This document shows, piece by piece, positions 16,087 to 25,358 of a stretch of 64,000 nucleotides of DNA. The stretch is from Jingweiarchaeum tengchongense (GTDB lineage: Archaea > Nanobdellota > Nanobdellia > Jingweiarchaeales > Jingweiarchaeaceae): contig JAVZDD010000004.1 of the NCBI GenBank assembly GCA_038874075.1, positions 1 through 64,000 on the forward strand, given 5' to 3'. The position numbers were made by a program, and so were the translations under genes. The notes under the pieces were generated by a model. The model was not told where the DNA came from and did not search any database. It was given only the letters and a program-made list of their open reading frames with translations. The first letter of the stretch is position 1. Every line of letters starts with the position of its first letter.

Positions 16087-17034
16087 ATGAGCGAAGAATT
16101 AATTCAAAAATTATTAGAAGGAGATAAAAGAGCAATTGCAAAAGCGATAAGTTTAGTTGAGAATGAACCAAACAATGCTAAACAATTGATAAAAGAGATT
16201 TATCCTTACACAGGAAATTCTTATGTGATTGGGATTACTGGAGCTCCCGGCACTGGAAAAAGTACATTGATTGCAAAATTAATTCCAGAATTTTTGAAAG
16301 AAAAGAAAAGGGTTGGTGTTTTGTTAATCGATCCAAGCAGCCCATTCAGTGGTGGCGCAATATTCGGAAATAGAATAAGGATGTCTGACCTGACAAACGA
16401 TGAGAATGTTTACATTAGAAGTATGGCAACAAGAGGGATGTTGGGTGGAGTATCTAGAGCGACAAGCGATGCAATAAAAATTTTTGATGCATCAGGTAAG
16501 GAAATAATAATCATCGAAACGGTTGGTACAGGCCAAGTGGATGTTGATGTATTTAACAAAGTTCATACAAACGTTGTTATAACAGTGCCCGGCTTGGGAG
16601 ATTATGTCCAAACATTGAAAGCAGGTATTCTTGAAATTGCTGATATATTTGTGGTAAACAAAGCTGATAGAGAAAATGCAGATAGGACAGTAAGTGATCT
16701 TGAAGAAATGCTATCAATTGGTCCAAAGAAAGAGTGGAAGGTACCAATTATAAAAACAATAGCAACAGAAGGGAAAGGCATAGACAAACTTTATTATGAG
16801 ATAAAACGACATCAAAATTATTTGATGACTAGCAATCTTATGCAAGAGAAACAAAAAAAGATTTGCTACTCAGATTTGATCGACATAATTGAACAAGGTA
16901 TTAGGAACAAAGTTCAAGATAAGGTAAAGAGCAAAAAATTTGATGAAATCCTAGGAAGAATCATTTCAAAGGAAATTGATCCATATTCCGCTTCAGAAGA
17001 GATATTAAATAATGGAAAAAGGGAAATCAGATAA
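16087..17034 (+). CDS. ArgK/MeaB-family G3E GTPase
   Basis: 315 residues, the typical length. Motifs are GAPGTGKST (Walker A), LLIDPSSPFSGGAIFGNRIRM split by a switch region, the G3 region ETVGTGQVDVDV, and NKADRENAD (G4). MeaB proteins gate and protect adenosylcobalamin-dependent methylmalonyl-CoA mutase. No mutase gene is within this window, so the partner must be elsewhere or different. A 160-bp gap precedes it, with only a 19-codon ORF. Confidence 0.9.
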   Translation: MSEELIQKLLEGDKRAIAKAISLVENEPNNAKQLIKEIYPYTGNSYVIGITGAPGTGKSTLIAKLIPEFLKEKKRVGVLLIDPSSPFSGGAIFGNRIRMSDLTNDENVYIRSMATRGMLGGVSRATSDAIKIFDASGKEIIIIETVGTGQVDVDVFNKVHTNVVITVPGLGDYVQTLKAGILEIADIFVVNKADRENADRTVSDLEEMLSIGPKKEWKVPIIKTIATEGKGIDKLYYEIKRHQNYLMTSNLMQEKQKKICYSDLIDIIEQGIRNKVQDKVKSKKFDEILGRIISKEIDPYSASEEILNNGKREIR

Positions 17035-17069
17035 AAGAACTTTTAAACCATTCATTTTTATATTCCAAT

Positions 17070-18389
17070 ATGAAATTTAAAATACACAAATCATGGCTTT
17101 TTCCAATTCAAGATAAACAAACGAGCATTCTAGAATTAATTCCAAGTAATTTTAAAAATGTTAAAAAAGTAAATATGTGTGTGTTATGTAAAGGAGCTAG
17201 GATGCTTTGTGGTAAATTAAGCTGCCCAATTCTTTTAAAATTTTATTATCAGAAGAAGACAGAACCAATGATAAATAAATTAAATTTAGAAGGCTCATCA
17301 CCACCAAGTTTGTTTATTGGTAGGATAGGTTTTCCATATGTGCATATAGGACCACTGATACCCCCAATATATGGGGATACTTCTTTTTTAGATACACCAG
17401 AACTTTGGATTGGGAAAAACATAGAAGAAATCGTGGACTTTAGATTTAAACTTGTAAGGGGAGAGTATAGGGTTAATGTTTATGATGTGAATAAGGAGAA
17501 TAAAATAATAGATGCAATAAAAGAACTAGCATTATCCGAATTCTCAGTAGATTCCGAAGCATTCTTTTCTAAAAAACCAAAAATGAAATTGATTTTAAAC
17601 GATGAAGTGCAGCCATTTGGTCCATCAGCACCACTGAAAAAGTTAAGTATAAGAAGTATGAAGACAGACCATAAGATTGAGAGTGTCTATTATGATACTG
17701 ATCTTAGGGCAAGCGAAGCAATAATGAAACTGTATAAAAATGGTGTTCTTGTTTCGAGGATACAAAGAGCTTTTAGTGCAGGAATTTTCGGAATTAAAAA
17801 ACAACGTAGATTTGTCCCAACAAGGTGGAGCATCACAGCCGTGGACAGCATCATTTCAAAAGAACTTTTAGAAAGTGTGAAAGAGTTCCCAATAATAAAT
17901 GAGTATCGCGTATACGAATCAAATCAATTGGATAATAGATGGTTTGTACTTATGATACCAGATGTATGGAGTTTCGAGCTTATAGAAGCTTGGTATCCAA
18001 ACACCGTATGGAATCCTGAAGGAGAAAAAATTGTAATTTTTTCTGATTGTGAAAATTATTATGGAAGGAAAGGATATCCTGATATTGGAGGATGCTATTT
18101 TGCATCAAGACTTGCAGTTGCTGAGCATCTCATCAAAGAAAAAAAACAGGCGAGCATAGTGATATTTAGGGAAGCGCACCCAGGGTACATTATGCCCGTT
18201 GGTGTTTGGAATGTGAGAGAAAATGTGAGAAATGCATTAAAAGGGAAACCAATGAAATTTACCAATTTAAAAGAGTCACTTAATTACATATCCTCTAAAC
18301 TTGACATAAAGATGGAAATATGGATAAAAAATAGTAAGGTACTCAAAAACATTTTTTCTCAGCGTAGGATTCTTGAGTTTACAAATTGA
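17070..18389 (+). CDS. Nre-family DNA repair protein with C-terminal PIP box
   Basis: 439 residues. The N-terminal cysteine motif CVLCKGARMLCGKLSCP (about 37-53) should bind zinc, and the central and C-terminal parts carry family blocks (SPPSLFIGRIGFPYVHIGP split, GPSAPLKKL, DTDLRASEAI, GCYFASRLAVAEHL). Nre proteins act in DNA damage repair and bind PCNA. The last residues, QRRILEFTN, match the PCNA-interaction pattern QxxIxxF. An AbrB-PhoU gene overlaps or follows immediately, with its own TATA box. Confidence 0.88.
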   Translation: MKFKIHKSWLFPIQDKQTSILELIPSNFKNVKKVNMCVLCKGARMLCGKLSCPILLKFYYQKKTEPMINKLNLEGSSPPSLFIGRIGFPYVHIGPLIPPIYGDTSFLDTPELWIGKNIEEIVDFRFKLVRGEYRVNVYDVNKENKIIDAIKELALSEFSVDSEAFFSKKPKMKLILNDEVQPFGPSAPLKKLSIRSMKTDHKIESVYYDTDLRASEAIMKLYKNGVLVSRIQRAFSAGIFGIKKQRRFVPTRWSITAVDSIISKELLESVKEFPIINEYRVYESNQLDNRWFVLMIPDVWSFELIEAWYPNTVWNPEGEKIVIFSDCENYYGRKGYPDIGGCYFASRLAVAEHLIKEKKQASIVIFREAHPGYIMPVGVWNVRENVRNALKGKPMKFTNLKESLNYISSKLDIKMEIWIKNSKVLKNIFSQRRILEFTN

Positions 18390-18393
18390 AAAG

Positions 18394-18401
18394 TATATAT
18401 A
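18394..18401 (+). promoter_or_regulatory. TATA box of the AbrB-PhoU gene
   Basis: TATATATA is centred 27-28 bp upstream of the ATG at 18425. This supports 18425 as the leaderless start and argues against the upstream in-frame start at 18386. Confidence 0.6.
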
Positions 18402-18424
18402 CAATCCAAATTAATATGATTAAT

Positions 18425-19324
18425 ATGGAAACAAGAAAAGTACAAAAATCTGGCAAGGGAATTTTCATTTACTTACCCATTGATTGGTGCAGAGAATTTA
18501 AGATTACCAGAGGTAGCACGGTAAATTTGATTAAAGGAACGAGAGGAGAATTGATACTCGTTCCCTTCAAGATAAAAGAAGAGAAAAAAATATTTGTAAT
18601 TAAAATGCGTGATGTGTCACCGAAGATACTTGATAAAGCGATTGTATCATCATATATCGTTGGTGCAAATGAATTTAATATACAATCTGAAAAAATAATA
18701 CCAAGCAAACTTGATGTCCAGAAGTATTTGGTTGGGCTCGAACTTTCACAAGCTACAGAAAATTCTGTTACATTTACTTCAACAATGAAACTTGAAGATG
18801 TTGAAGAAAAGATAATTATGTCAATTATAAGAAAGATAATTGCACTTACAGAACATTTAGATACAAAGAATTTTGAAGCCAAAAGAAGATTAGAAGATGA
18901 TGTAGATAGGAGTAGATTATTATTGGATAGGACAATGCACCAAGCATTGACAGATCCAAGTTATAGGAGAGAATTAGAATTGACCACAGTTGGTTGCGTA
19001 CATATAATACAAATAAATAGACTCCTTGAAAGAATATCAGATTATCTTGCACTCTCACATTCCGACGATAAAAAATTAAACGAAGATTTGAGAAACTTAA
19101 TGGGGATGCTTTTCTTGTCTCTTTCAGAGAAAAATCAGAAGAGAATCGAATCTTTGTTTATTGCAACTAGTGTTTGTATGAAAAAACTTGAAAGGGCAAA
19201 GAAAAAATTGGATGAAAGAGATTACATACGGTTGAAAAGAGTCGTAGAGCATGTTGAAGATATCGCCGAAATACTACTTGATGATTTATTTTATAATAAT
19301 ATGGTGCAATTTGAATTAAAATGA
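18425..19324 (+). CDS. AbrB/SpoVT-PhoU-type regulator
   Basis: 299 residues from the promoter-supported ATG. Residues 1-45 are a swapped-hairpin AbrB domain (TRKVQKSGKGIFIYLPIDW, ITRGSTVNLI). The rest is two helical PhoU-like repeats (IMSIIRKIIALTEHL and IQINRLLERISDYLAL). Archaeal proteins of this layout are annotated as phosphate uptake regulators, although no phosphate transporter is nearby. It overlaps the radical SAM gene by 4 bp, so they share a transcript. Confidence 0.85.
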   Translation: METRKVQKSGKGIFIYLPIDWCREFKITRGSTVNLIKGTRGELILVPFKIKEEKKIFVIKMRDVSPKILDKAIVSSYIVGANEFNIQSEKIIPSKLDVQKYLVGLELSQATENSVTFTSTMKLEDVEEKIIMSIIRKIIALTEHLDTKNFEAKRRLEDDVDRSRLLLDRTMHQALTDPSYRRELELTTVGCVHIIQINRLLERISDYLALSHSDDKKLNEDLRNLMGMLFLSLSEKNQKRIESLFIATSVCMKKLERAKKKLDERDYIRLKRVVEHVEDIAEILLDDLFYNNMVQFELK

Positions 19325-20124
19325 AAATAAGTGAAGTGTACTGCAAAACAGCATTATCAAAATCAGGACTTATTAATGTTGACTACGCACTGAATCCGTA
19401 TCGAGGTTGTACCCATGATTGCGTTTACTGCTATGCACCTGCAATTCTCAGAGAAAAAAGGCAATGGGGTAAATTTGTGGATGTAAAAATAAATATGCCA
19501 ACAGTACTAGCCAATGAAATTAAGAAAAAGAGGAGGGGTTTAGTTTATATTAGTTCAGTAACAGATGCCTATCAACCAGCTGAGAAAAGGTATGAAATAA
19601 CAAGAAAGTGCTTAGAAGTTTTGTTAAAAGTAAATTTTCCAATTTCGATACAAACAAAATCAGTACTTGTACTTAGAGATTTGGACGTAATAAAAAAATT
19701 TTCAAATAAAGATATTGGATTTACAATTACAACGATTGATGATGATGATAGAAAAAAATATGAACCAAATAGTGCTCCAGTCGAAGAAAAATTCAATGCA
19801 ATAAAAGAAATTAAGGAATTTGGCGTAAATACATGGGTATTCATTGGACCATTTCTACCTTACATTACAGACAAAAACGATAACATTGAAAGGTTAATTA
19901 ATAAACTTGCAGAGTTGCATGTTGATTATGTGATGATTGATAAATTGAACCTTAGACAAGGTGTATGGGATAGGATCAAATTCTTTCTTTCAAATCATTA
20001 TCCAGAGTTAATAGGAAAATATGAAGAAATTTTTTTTAAAAAAAGTGATTATTACAAAAATGTTAAATTGAAAATAGTGGACTTATGTAAGCGTAATAAC
20101 TTAAATTTTGAGTTCTGCTACTAA
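19321..20124 (+). CDS. SPL-like radical SAM protein
   Basis: 267 residues. NPYRGCTHDCVYCYAP near residue 27 contains the CxxxCxxC cluster motif with the aromatic residue next to the third Cys. YISSVTDAYQPAEKRYEITR and VNTWVFIGPFLPYITD are conserved in the spore photoproduct lyase-like (Rv2578c/COG1533) group. That group is used for unknown reactions in archaea, possibly nucleic-acid repair or modification. It is translationally coupled to the AbrB-PhoU gene and convergent with HMG-CoA reductase. Confidence 0.85.
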   Translation: MKISEVYCKTALSKSGLINVDYALNPYRGCTHDCVYCYAPAILREKRQWGKFVDVKINMPTVLANEIKKKRRGLVYISSVTDAYQPAEKRYEITRKCLEVLLKVNFPISIQTKSVLVLRDLDVIKKFSNKDIGFTITTIDDDDRKKYEPNSAPVEEKFNAIKEIKEFGVNTWVFIGPFLPYITDKNDNIERLINKLAELHVDYVMIDKLNLRQGVWDRIKFFLSNHYPELIGKYEEIFFKKSDYYKNVKLKIVDLCKRNNLNFEFCY

Positions 20125-20128
20125 ATGA

Positions 20129-21448
20129 TTATTTACCTCTTGCTAATCTTATGTGCGAAGATGCCAGTTCATCGCCACATGCAAGTGTGCCCAATAAATT
20201 TATTTCTTGTGCAGTAACCGCTGCGCCTATTATCTCAGCAAATTTCTTTGCATTTTCACCCGGTTTTTTACCAGCACCATAGCAACCCAGCATATCTAGG
20301 CACTCCTTAGCAGTTGCGTAACTTGTCCCACCACCAACTGTACCAATTTCCACACAAGGCAAAAATACACCAAACCTCAATGAACCATTTTTTAGAACTT
20401 CAGCTTTATCAAATGCACTTGAGCTCTCAACAATTTGTGCTAGATCTTGCCCAGTTGCAGCAAATATCGCTGCAATTGTATTTGCTACATTTGCATTGAA
20501 ACCAGTTAATGTACCAGCCAAAGCAGAGCCCTGATAATTTTTTGAATAATTAATTCTTTCAATATCTCTTGGCTCAATTTCTTTTATTATCTCGCCATTT
20601 TCATTCATCAATTGATAATTCTTTTTTAATACCTCAAGAGGTATTATTACTTCTGTTTGGACACTCTTTCCCCTTCCAAAAATCACATTTATGTGTGTAC
20701 TTTTCTTATCAGCACACATATTTCCAGAAAGCGCCTTTAATTTCATTTCAGGATACTTTTCAAGGAGCACTTTTACTGCGTTTGCGGCATATTTAGTTGC
20801 TGAGTTCATACCCATACTATCTCCTGTTTGGAAAACGTATCTTAATTGTATCTCATTTAATATCTGAAATGTTTGTATGTCAACTAATTTACTTACCTTT
20901 CCTTCTCTCTCAGCTGCCTTCTTCATTTCATCGTAAAGTTCCCCCTTCTTATTTACTTCCTCACATAATTTAAATGCATCATCAATACTTGGCGTTTCAA
21001 TAATTACAGATCTTGTCATCGAATCTTTAGTCACAATACTCCTTACACCACCAGATTCATTTATCACATTACAACCCCGATTGAACCCAGCAATAAGTGC
21101 AGCTTCACAATTAGCCAATGGAATATAAAATTCACCAATTGCATGATTACCTTTTATCTTTAATGGACCACCAAAGCCAAGCGGAACAACTGCACCACCA
21201 ATGATCTGTTCAATCGCTGTGGTTTTTTTATCTATTGAGCAAAAGTCATCATAATGCTTTCTTATATGATTAAATTTCTTTCCAAGTTTTTGCTCCAGAA
21301 AGTCTATCCTTAGCACACTTGCATCTTTACAAGCATTTCCCCAGTCTTCTTTTTTACATTTATGAACATCTCTAAAAATGATATCTTCCAGTTCATATGC
21401 TTTAATCTCACCCTTTAAAAATTTGTCTTTGATATTCTCGATTGACAT
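20129..21448 (-). CDS. hmgA: Class I hydroxymethylglutaryl-CoA reductase (NADPH)
   Basis: 439 residues. It reduces HMG-CoA to mevalonate, the step after the synthase encoded 6 kb away. Catalytic residues are visible: Glu in IPLANCEAAL, Lys in SGNMCADKK, Asp in FAATGQDLAQ and His in the C-terminal SSHIRLARGK. The DSMGMN segment and GTVGGGTSYATAKECLDMLG support class I. The start is set by GGTGAT just upstream and an ACTTATAAAG TATA box about 30 bp before it. It diverges from the DUF362 gene. Confidence 0.95.
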   Translation of the reverse strand: MSIENIKDKFLKGEIKAYELEDIIFRDVHKCKKEDWGNACKDASVLRIDFLEQKLGKKFNHIRKHYDDFCSIDKKTTAIEQIIGGAVVPLGFGGPLKIKGNHAIGEFYIPLANCEAALIAGFNRGCNVINESGGVRSIVTKDSMTRSVIIETPSIDDAFKLCEEVNKKGELYDEMKKAAEREGKVSKLVDIQTFQILNEIQLRYVFQTGDSMGMNSATKYAANAVKVLLEKYPEMKLKALSGNMCADKKSTHINVIFGRGKSVQTEVIIPLEVLKKNYQLMNENGEIIKEIEPRDIERINYSKNYQGSALAGTLTGFNANVANTIAAIFAATGQDLAQIVESSSAFDKAEVLKNGSLRFGVFLPCVEIGTVGGGTSYATAKECLDMLGCYGAGKKPGENAKKFAEIIGAAVTAQEINLLGTLACGDELASSHIRLARGK

Positions 21449-21571
21449 TTTATCACCAATAAAGAATACTTTTCTTTATAAGTTAGTCATCTATAAGTGT
21501 TTTTAGCAGAAAGGTTTAAAAAGGCTGGTAAACTCAATAGTTTTTTATTTTCAAAATCTAATTTTAGATAT

Positions 21572-22555
21572 ATGGCTGATGTCATTTTTGTTGATAAACT
21601 AGAGAAATTAGAGAGGGCAATAAGGAGCTTTGATTTAAGTGCTTTTAAAATTGATAAATTACCAATAAAACTCCACATGGGTGAAGCCGGAAATAAATAT
21701 TATGTAAATCCAAAAATTGTGAAAATTATTGTTGATGAATTTAAGCGTATAGGTGCAAGTCCTTTTTTATTTGATACAATTTCAAAATATGAAGGACCAA
21801 GAGCGACAAAGTCAGGTTACAAAGTGGTTGCATTTAAACATGGATTCACAAAGCAAAATGTTGGATGTGATGTAATAATAGGTGATGAAGGCAAAGAGGT
21901 AGAAATTAAAGGTTACAAATTTGAGATAGCAAATGAGATATACAATGCACCTTGTTTCGTTGTAGTTTCTCATGCCAAAGGCCATAGTGATGCTGGATTT
22001 GGAGGAGCAATAAAGAACCTTGGTATGGGGTGTGTTTCAAGAAAAACGAAAGGATTTATTCACTGTGCTGGGCAACCAAGAATAATGAAGGAGAGGTGTA
22101 CACTTTGTGGAACATGTGAGGCAGCCTGTATATTTGATGCAATTAAGGTGAATGAGGAATGGAAGATAGATTATTCTAAATGCTTTGGTTGTGGTAGGTG
22201 TATTGCAGCATGTCCAAATAAAGCATTAAAGCCAATAACTGAGAATTTGAGAAAAATGCTGGCATATGCAGCAAAAGCTTGCGTCAAAGGAAAAAAAGTA
22301 CTTTACATAAATGTACTATTAAACATCACAAAATTTTGTGATTGTATGCCAAATCCATTGCCTATTATCTGTAGAGATATAGGTATCTTAGTTTCAGGTG
22401 ATCCAGTCTCAATAGACAATGCTTCAATTGATCTGATCGAGAAATATAGTGGGAGAAAGTTAAAAGAAATAGAAGGTGTGGATCCAAGAGAACAGGTAAT
22501 CGGTGGAGAAGAAGTGAAACTTGGAAGAGCAAGCTACGAATTGATAAAAATTTGA
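21572..22555 (+). CDS. DUF362 iron-sulfur protein with two 4Fe-4S clusters
   Basis: 327 residues from ATG 21572 (MADVIFVDKL), which matches the family's usual N-terminus. The GTG at 21497 would add 25 atypical residues. The DUF362 part includes IKLHMGEAGNKYYV split, VVSHAKGHSDAGFGGAIKNL and GMGC. A ferredoxin insert has CTLCGTCEAAC and CFGCGRCIAAC, each a 4Fe-4S motif. Family members are redox or metal-linked proteins with no settled reaction. Confidence 0.85.
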   Translation: MADVIFVDKLEKLERAIRSFDLSAFKIDKLPIKLHMGEAGNKYYVNPKIVKIIVDEFKRIGASPFLFDTISKYEGPRATKSGYKVVAFKHGFTKQNVGCDVIIGDEGKEVEIKGYKFEIANEIYNAPCFVVVSHAKGHSDAGFGGAIKNLGMGCVSRKTKGFIHCAGQPRIMKERCTLCGTCEAACIFDAIKVNEEWKIDYSKCFGCGRCIAACPNKALKPITENLRKMLAYAAKACVKGKKVLYINVLLNITKFCDCMPNPLPIICRDIGILVSGDPVSIDNASIDLIEKYSGRKLKEIEGVDPREQVIGGEEVKLGRASYELIKI

Positions 22556-22720
22556 GCGAAAGATTTTTAAAATAATACGTACTTTCAAGTTAAATTATGT
22601 ATTACTTAAATAAGAAACACAAGTGAACTATTTTTCCATAGTCTCAATTTTCTTAAATTCTGGTGGTTTAAATGGGTGGTCACTTAAAGCAACCTATATA
22701 AAAAGATTGGAATGCACAAT

Positions 22721-23530
22721 ATGCTAGCATATAGGCTGCAAGAGAGTTACATACCTTACGAAACAAAAATAAAAACACTTGAGGAAACAATTAATACATT
22801 TAAAAGCGAAGATGAATTTTTTGAAAGAGCATTCTTACTTGAAACACAGTTCCCTCCAGGAATAGCATTTACTAACTTCGATGGTGATCAGCCAGAATTG
22901 TTGAATGATTTCAAGAGAAACAGGGATCTTACTTTCTTTGCAGTTTTGGAATATACAAAAAATAATGCCTCATTAGAGATATACAAAGAAGTGTACGATG
23001 AGAACACAAACGAAATCAATGTACTTGCTGGTTACGGAATGGCAATTAATACATCCAATATTTCTGTATTCAAAGAACAGGATGTAAAAGGTTATATAAG
23101 CTCAGTAATTGTGCATCCAATCTATCGACAGAAAAATATAGCTAGCGAATTACTACAACCAATTCTAAAAAAATTTGATTCGATGAGAACATCCACATTT
23201 TTAACAACTTGGTGCAATAGTGATAACAGGATTAACTATTGTTATTATCCTCCAATAAAATTTTGGATGAGAAATGGTTATGAACCAGTGGATATCAAAT
23301 TCGCTAGTGCAATACTGGATGGAATTAGAGAGATGCATGCAAGGGAAGGAATAAAAGGTAGGAATTATATTTTGATTGAGAAAGAAATTTCTTCACTTGA
23401 AAAATTATTGAATAATCACTTAGATCTACCAAAGAACATGCGGATTGCGATTTTGAAAGAATATTATGAACCAATAGGTTACAATGAGAATAGATGGGAC
23501 GGAATAATAATGTTAAGAAAGCCAAAATAA
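22721..23530 (+). CDS. GNAT-family acetyltransferase-like protein
   Basis: 269 residues from ATG 22721, chosen because the CTATATAAAA TATA box at 22694-22703 is about 23 bp upstream. ATG 22712 is also possible. The middle contains a GNAT core: GYGMAINTSNISVF as beta strands, SSVIVHPIYRQKNIASELLQPIL as motif A with an R/Q-x-x-x-A acetyl-CoA loop, and FWMRNGYEPVD as motif B. Substrate unknown. The C-terminal 70 residues form an extra helical extension. Confidence 0.75.
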   Translation: MLAYRLQESYIPYETKIKTLEETINTFKSEDEFFERAFLLETQFPPGIAFTNFDGDQPELLNDFKRNRDLTFFAVLEYTKNNASLEIYKEVYDENTNEINVLAGYGMAINTSNISVFKEQDVKGYISSVIVHPIYRQKNIASELLQPILKKFDSMRTSTFLTTWCNSDNRINYCYYPPIKFWMRNGYEPVDIKFASAILDGIREMHAREGIKGRNYILIEKEISSLEKLLNNHLDLPKNMRIAILKEYYEPIGYNENRWDGIIMLRKPK

Positions 23531-23756
23531 TTTAAATTTTTATTTTAAGAATTTCTTTTTTCTTTACTTAGATAAAATTCGCCACTAGCAACTAATTTTA
23601 GTTTGTCTTTATTGTATACATTTATGTAACTGATTAAACTGAAGTCAAATCTCTTGGAAAAAAGAGAGATTGCCAGGCGTAATAGCTTTTTTAACACAGC
23701 TTCTTACGAATAGAAGTATTAATATCAAAGAATTTATATCGTGTTACACGGTTGAC

Positions 23757-24890
23757 TCAATTCTTACAAAAAGAAAATATAATCTCTTTGTATATCTCCT
23801 TTGCTTTCTGTATATCTGAAATTTTTATAAATTCATCCACAGTGTGTGCATTTTTTGCATTTCCTGGGCCAATTACAATACTGTCAATCTTAGCAGTTCT
23901 ACTGAAAATTTCGGCTTCGGTGTAGTAACTTACTCCAATTGGATTCGCATCCATTTTTAACTTTTTTAACACAGCAGAAACATTTTTTACAATATCTGAT
24001 TTTTCGGGAGTGAAAAATGCAGGATGACTTGTTACAACATCTATTTCAGCTTTAAAATTTTTATTTTTATCTCTTAATTTTTTAATAATTTTTTCAAATT
24101 CATATTTTACACCCATCAAGTTTTCTCCAGGAATTATTCTCCTATCAATTTCAATTTCACAATAATTCGGAACTACGTTTGACTTGGACCCACCTTTTAT
24201 TATACCGACATTAAACGTTGGTTTTCCAAGAATGTAATGTGATTTATTTACTTTTTCATAAAATTTTCTAATTTCACGAATGAAATCAACTGCATTGTAT
24301 ATCGCATTAACTCCATTCTCGGGTTTACTTGCATGTGCTGATTTTCCAAAAAATTTAATTAAGAACTGAATAACCCCTTTATGGCAGGAAACTATCTTTA
24401 AATTTGTTGGTTCAGTTATAATTGCATATTTAACATTTTTTAGGAATTTTCTTTTATTTTTTGCTAGACATATGGCACCTTCTGAAAGTGTTTCTTCATC
24501 ACATGTAAATACAAACACAAAACCTTTATCCAACTTTTCTTTTATCGCTTCCATACCAGCAATTATTGCTGCTGCCATTGCCCCCTTTACGTCGCAAGCA
24601 CCTCTGCCATAGAGTTTTTTACCTTTGATCTCTCCAAGTGGATTAAACTTCCAATTTTTCTTCTCACCGATAGGTACTGTATCCATATGTGCATTTAGCA
24701 TAAGCACTGCATCCTTTGGTTTAGAAGAATATGCTATTACATTTTCTCTACCATTCACATTTTGAGTGTAAACAGAAAAACCTTCTTTCTCTAGAAAATT
24801 AGTAAGAAATTTAACCATTTCTTTTTCATTACCTGGTGGGTTTTCAGTATTTATACTTATTAGTATTTTTGCAAGCGTCGTTGCATCCAT
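23757..24890 (-). CDS. M20 family peptidase/deacylase (ArgE/DapE type)
   Basis: 377 residues. Metal ligands and the catalytic core are present: NAHMDTVP, GRGACDVKGAMAAAI, and CDEETLSEGA with the catalytic Glu. FFGKSAHASKPENGVNAI marks the dimerisation domain and GPGNAKNAHTVDEFI carries the last His ligand. Such enzymes cleave amino-acid amides such as acetylornithine or succinyl-diaminopimelate. The substrate cannot be told here. It is monocistronic, with a 226-bp gap downstream in which I see only a short hairpin. Confidence 0.88.
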   Translation of the reverse strand: MDATTLAKILISINTENPPGNEKEMVKFLTNFLEKEGFSVYTQNVNGRENVIAYSSKPKDAVLMLNAHMDTVPIGEKKNWKFNPLGEIKGKKLYGRGACDVKGAMAAAIIAGMEAIKEKLDKGFVFVFTCDEETLSEGAICLAKNKRKFLKNVKYAIITEPTNLKIVSCHKGVIQFLIKFFGKSAHASKPENGVNAIYNAVDFIREIRKFYEKVNKSHYILGKPTFNVGIIKGGSKSNVVPNYCEIEIDRRIIPGENLMGVKYEFEKIIKKLRDKNKNFKAEIDVVTSHPAFFTPEKSDIVKNVSAVLKKLKMDANPIGVSYYTEAEIFSRTAKIDSIVIGPGNAKNAHTVDEFIKISDIQKAKEIYKEIIFSFCKN

Positions 24891-25017
24891 TTTTGAATAT
24901 AGAATCTGATAATTTAAGAAATTTATTCATAATCATGAAGTTTATTATTGATTTCTTCATTAATGAATCATGAATTTAAAAATATGTACGTAGTGAGGGT
25001 ACTGATCAACGAATCAA

Positions 25018-25032
25018 AAGTATTTAATACTT
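25018..25032. promoter_or_regulatory. Palindrome over the promoter of the ATP-cone gene
   Basis: AAGTATT and AATACTT arms flank one T. The TATA-like TATTTAATAC lies inside it, about 38 bp before the ATG at 25064. It is a possible operator or simply a symmetric TATA region. Confidence 0.35.
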
Positions 25033-25063
25033 GATTTTTATTTTTTAGATTATTGTGATAAAG

Positions 25064-25321
25064 ATGAAAAAAATAATTGTCATAAAGCGAGATGGTAGTA
25101 GCGAAGTTTTCAAAAAAGAAAAAATTGTAAAAGCTTGCATCGCTGCAGGTGCAGATAAAAAAACAGCTAAGCAAATTGCAGATAAAGCAAGTAAAAAAGT
25201 ATATAATAAAATAACTTCGCTCGCAGTAAGAGATCTGGTTTTGAGTCTTCTAAGACAAAAAAATCAAAAATGGGCTGAGAACTGGTTAAAATATGAGAAA
25301 GAGAAAGGAAAATCACCATAG
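25064..25321 (+). CDS. Stand-alone ATP-cone domain protein
   Basis: 85 residues from ATG 25064 (a GTG lies 9 bp upstream). VIKRDGSSEVFKKEKIVKA and the AGADKKTAKQIA segment, followed by ITSLAVRDLVLSLL, are the ATP-cone, the allosteric nucleotide-binding domain of ribonucleotide reductases and NrdR. Here it stands alone, with no zinc ribbon. A role as nucleotide-sensing regulator is inferred. The rhomboid gene follows 37 bp later. Confidence 0.8.
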   Translation: MKKIIVIKRDGSSEVFKKEKIVKACIAAGADKKTAKQIADKASKKVYNKITSLAVRDLVLSLLRQKNQKWAENWLKYEKEKGKSP

Positions 25322-25358
25322 CGTCAAATTGATAACTTATGATTACTTCTAAATAATT

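Noticed and set aside
23531..23756. Short hairpin (AATCTCT/AGAGATT) in a 226-bp gap as a possible ncRNA
   Set aside because: Only a 7-bp stem, no promoter or conserved motif pair (no C/D or H/ACA boxes) visible.
25018..25321. NrdR regulator with NrdR box
   Set aside because: The protein has only an ATP-cone without the zinc ribbon of NrdR, and the palindrome does not match an NrdR box.
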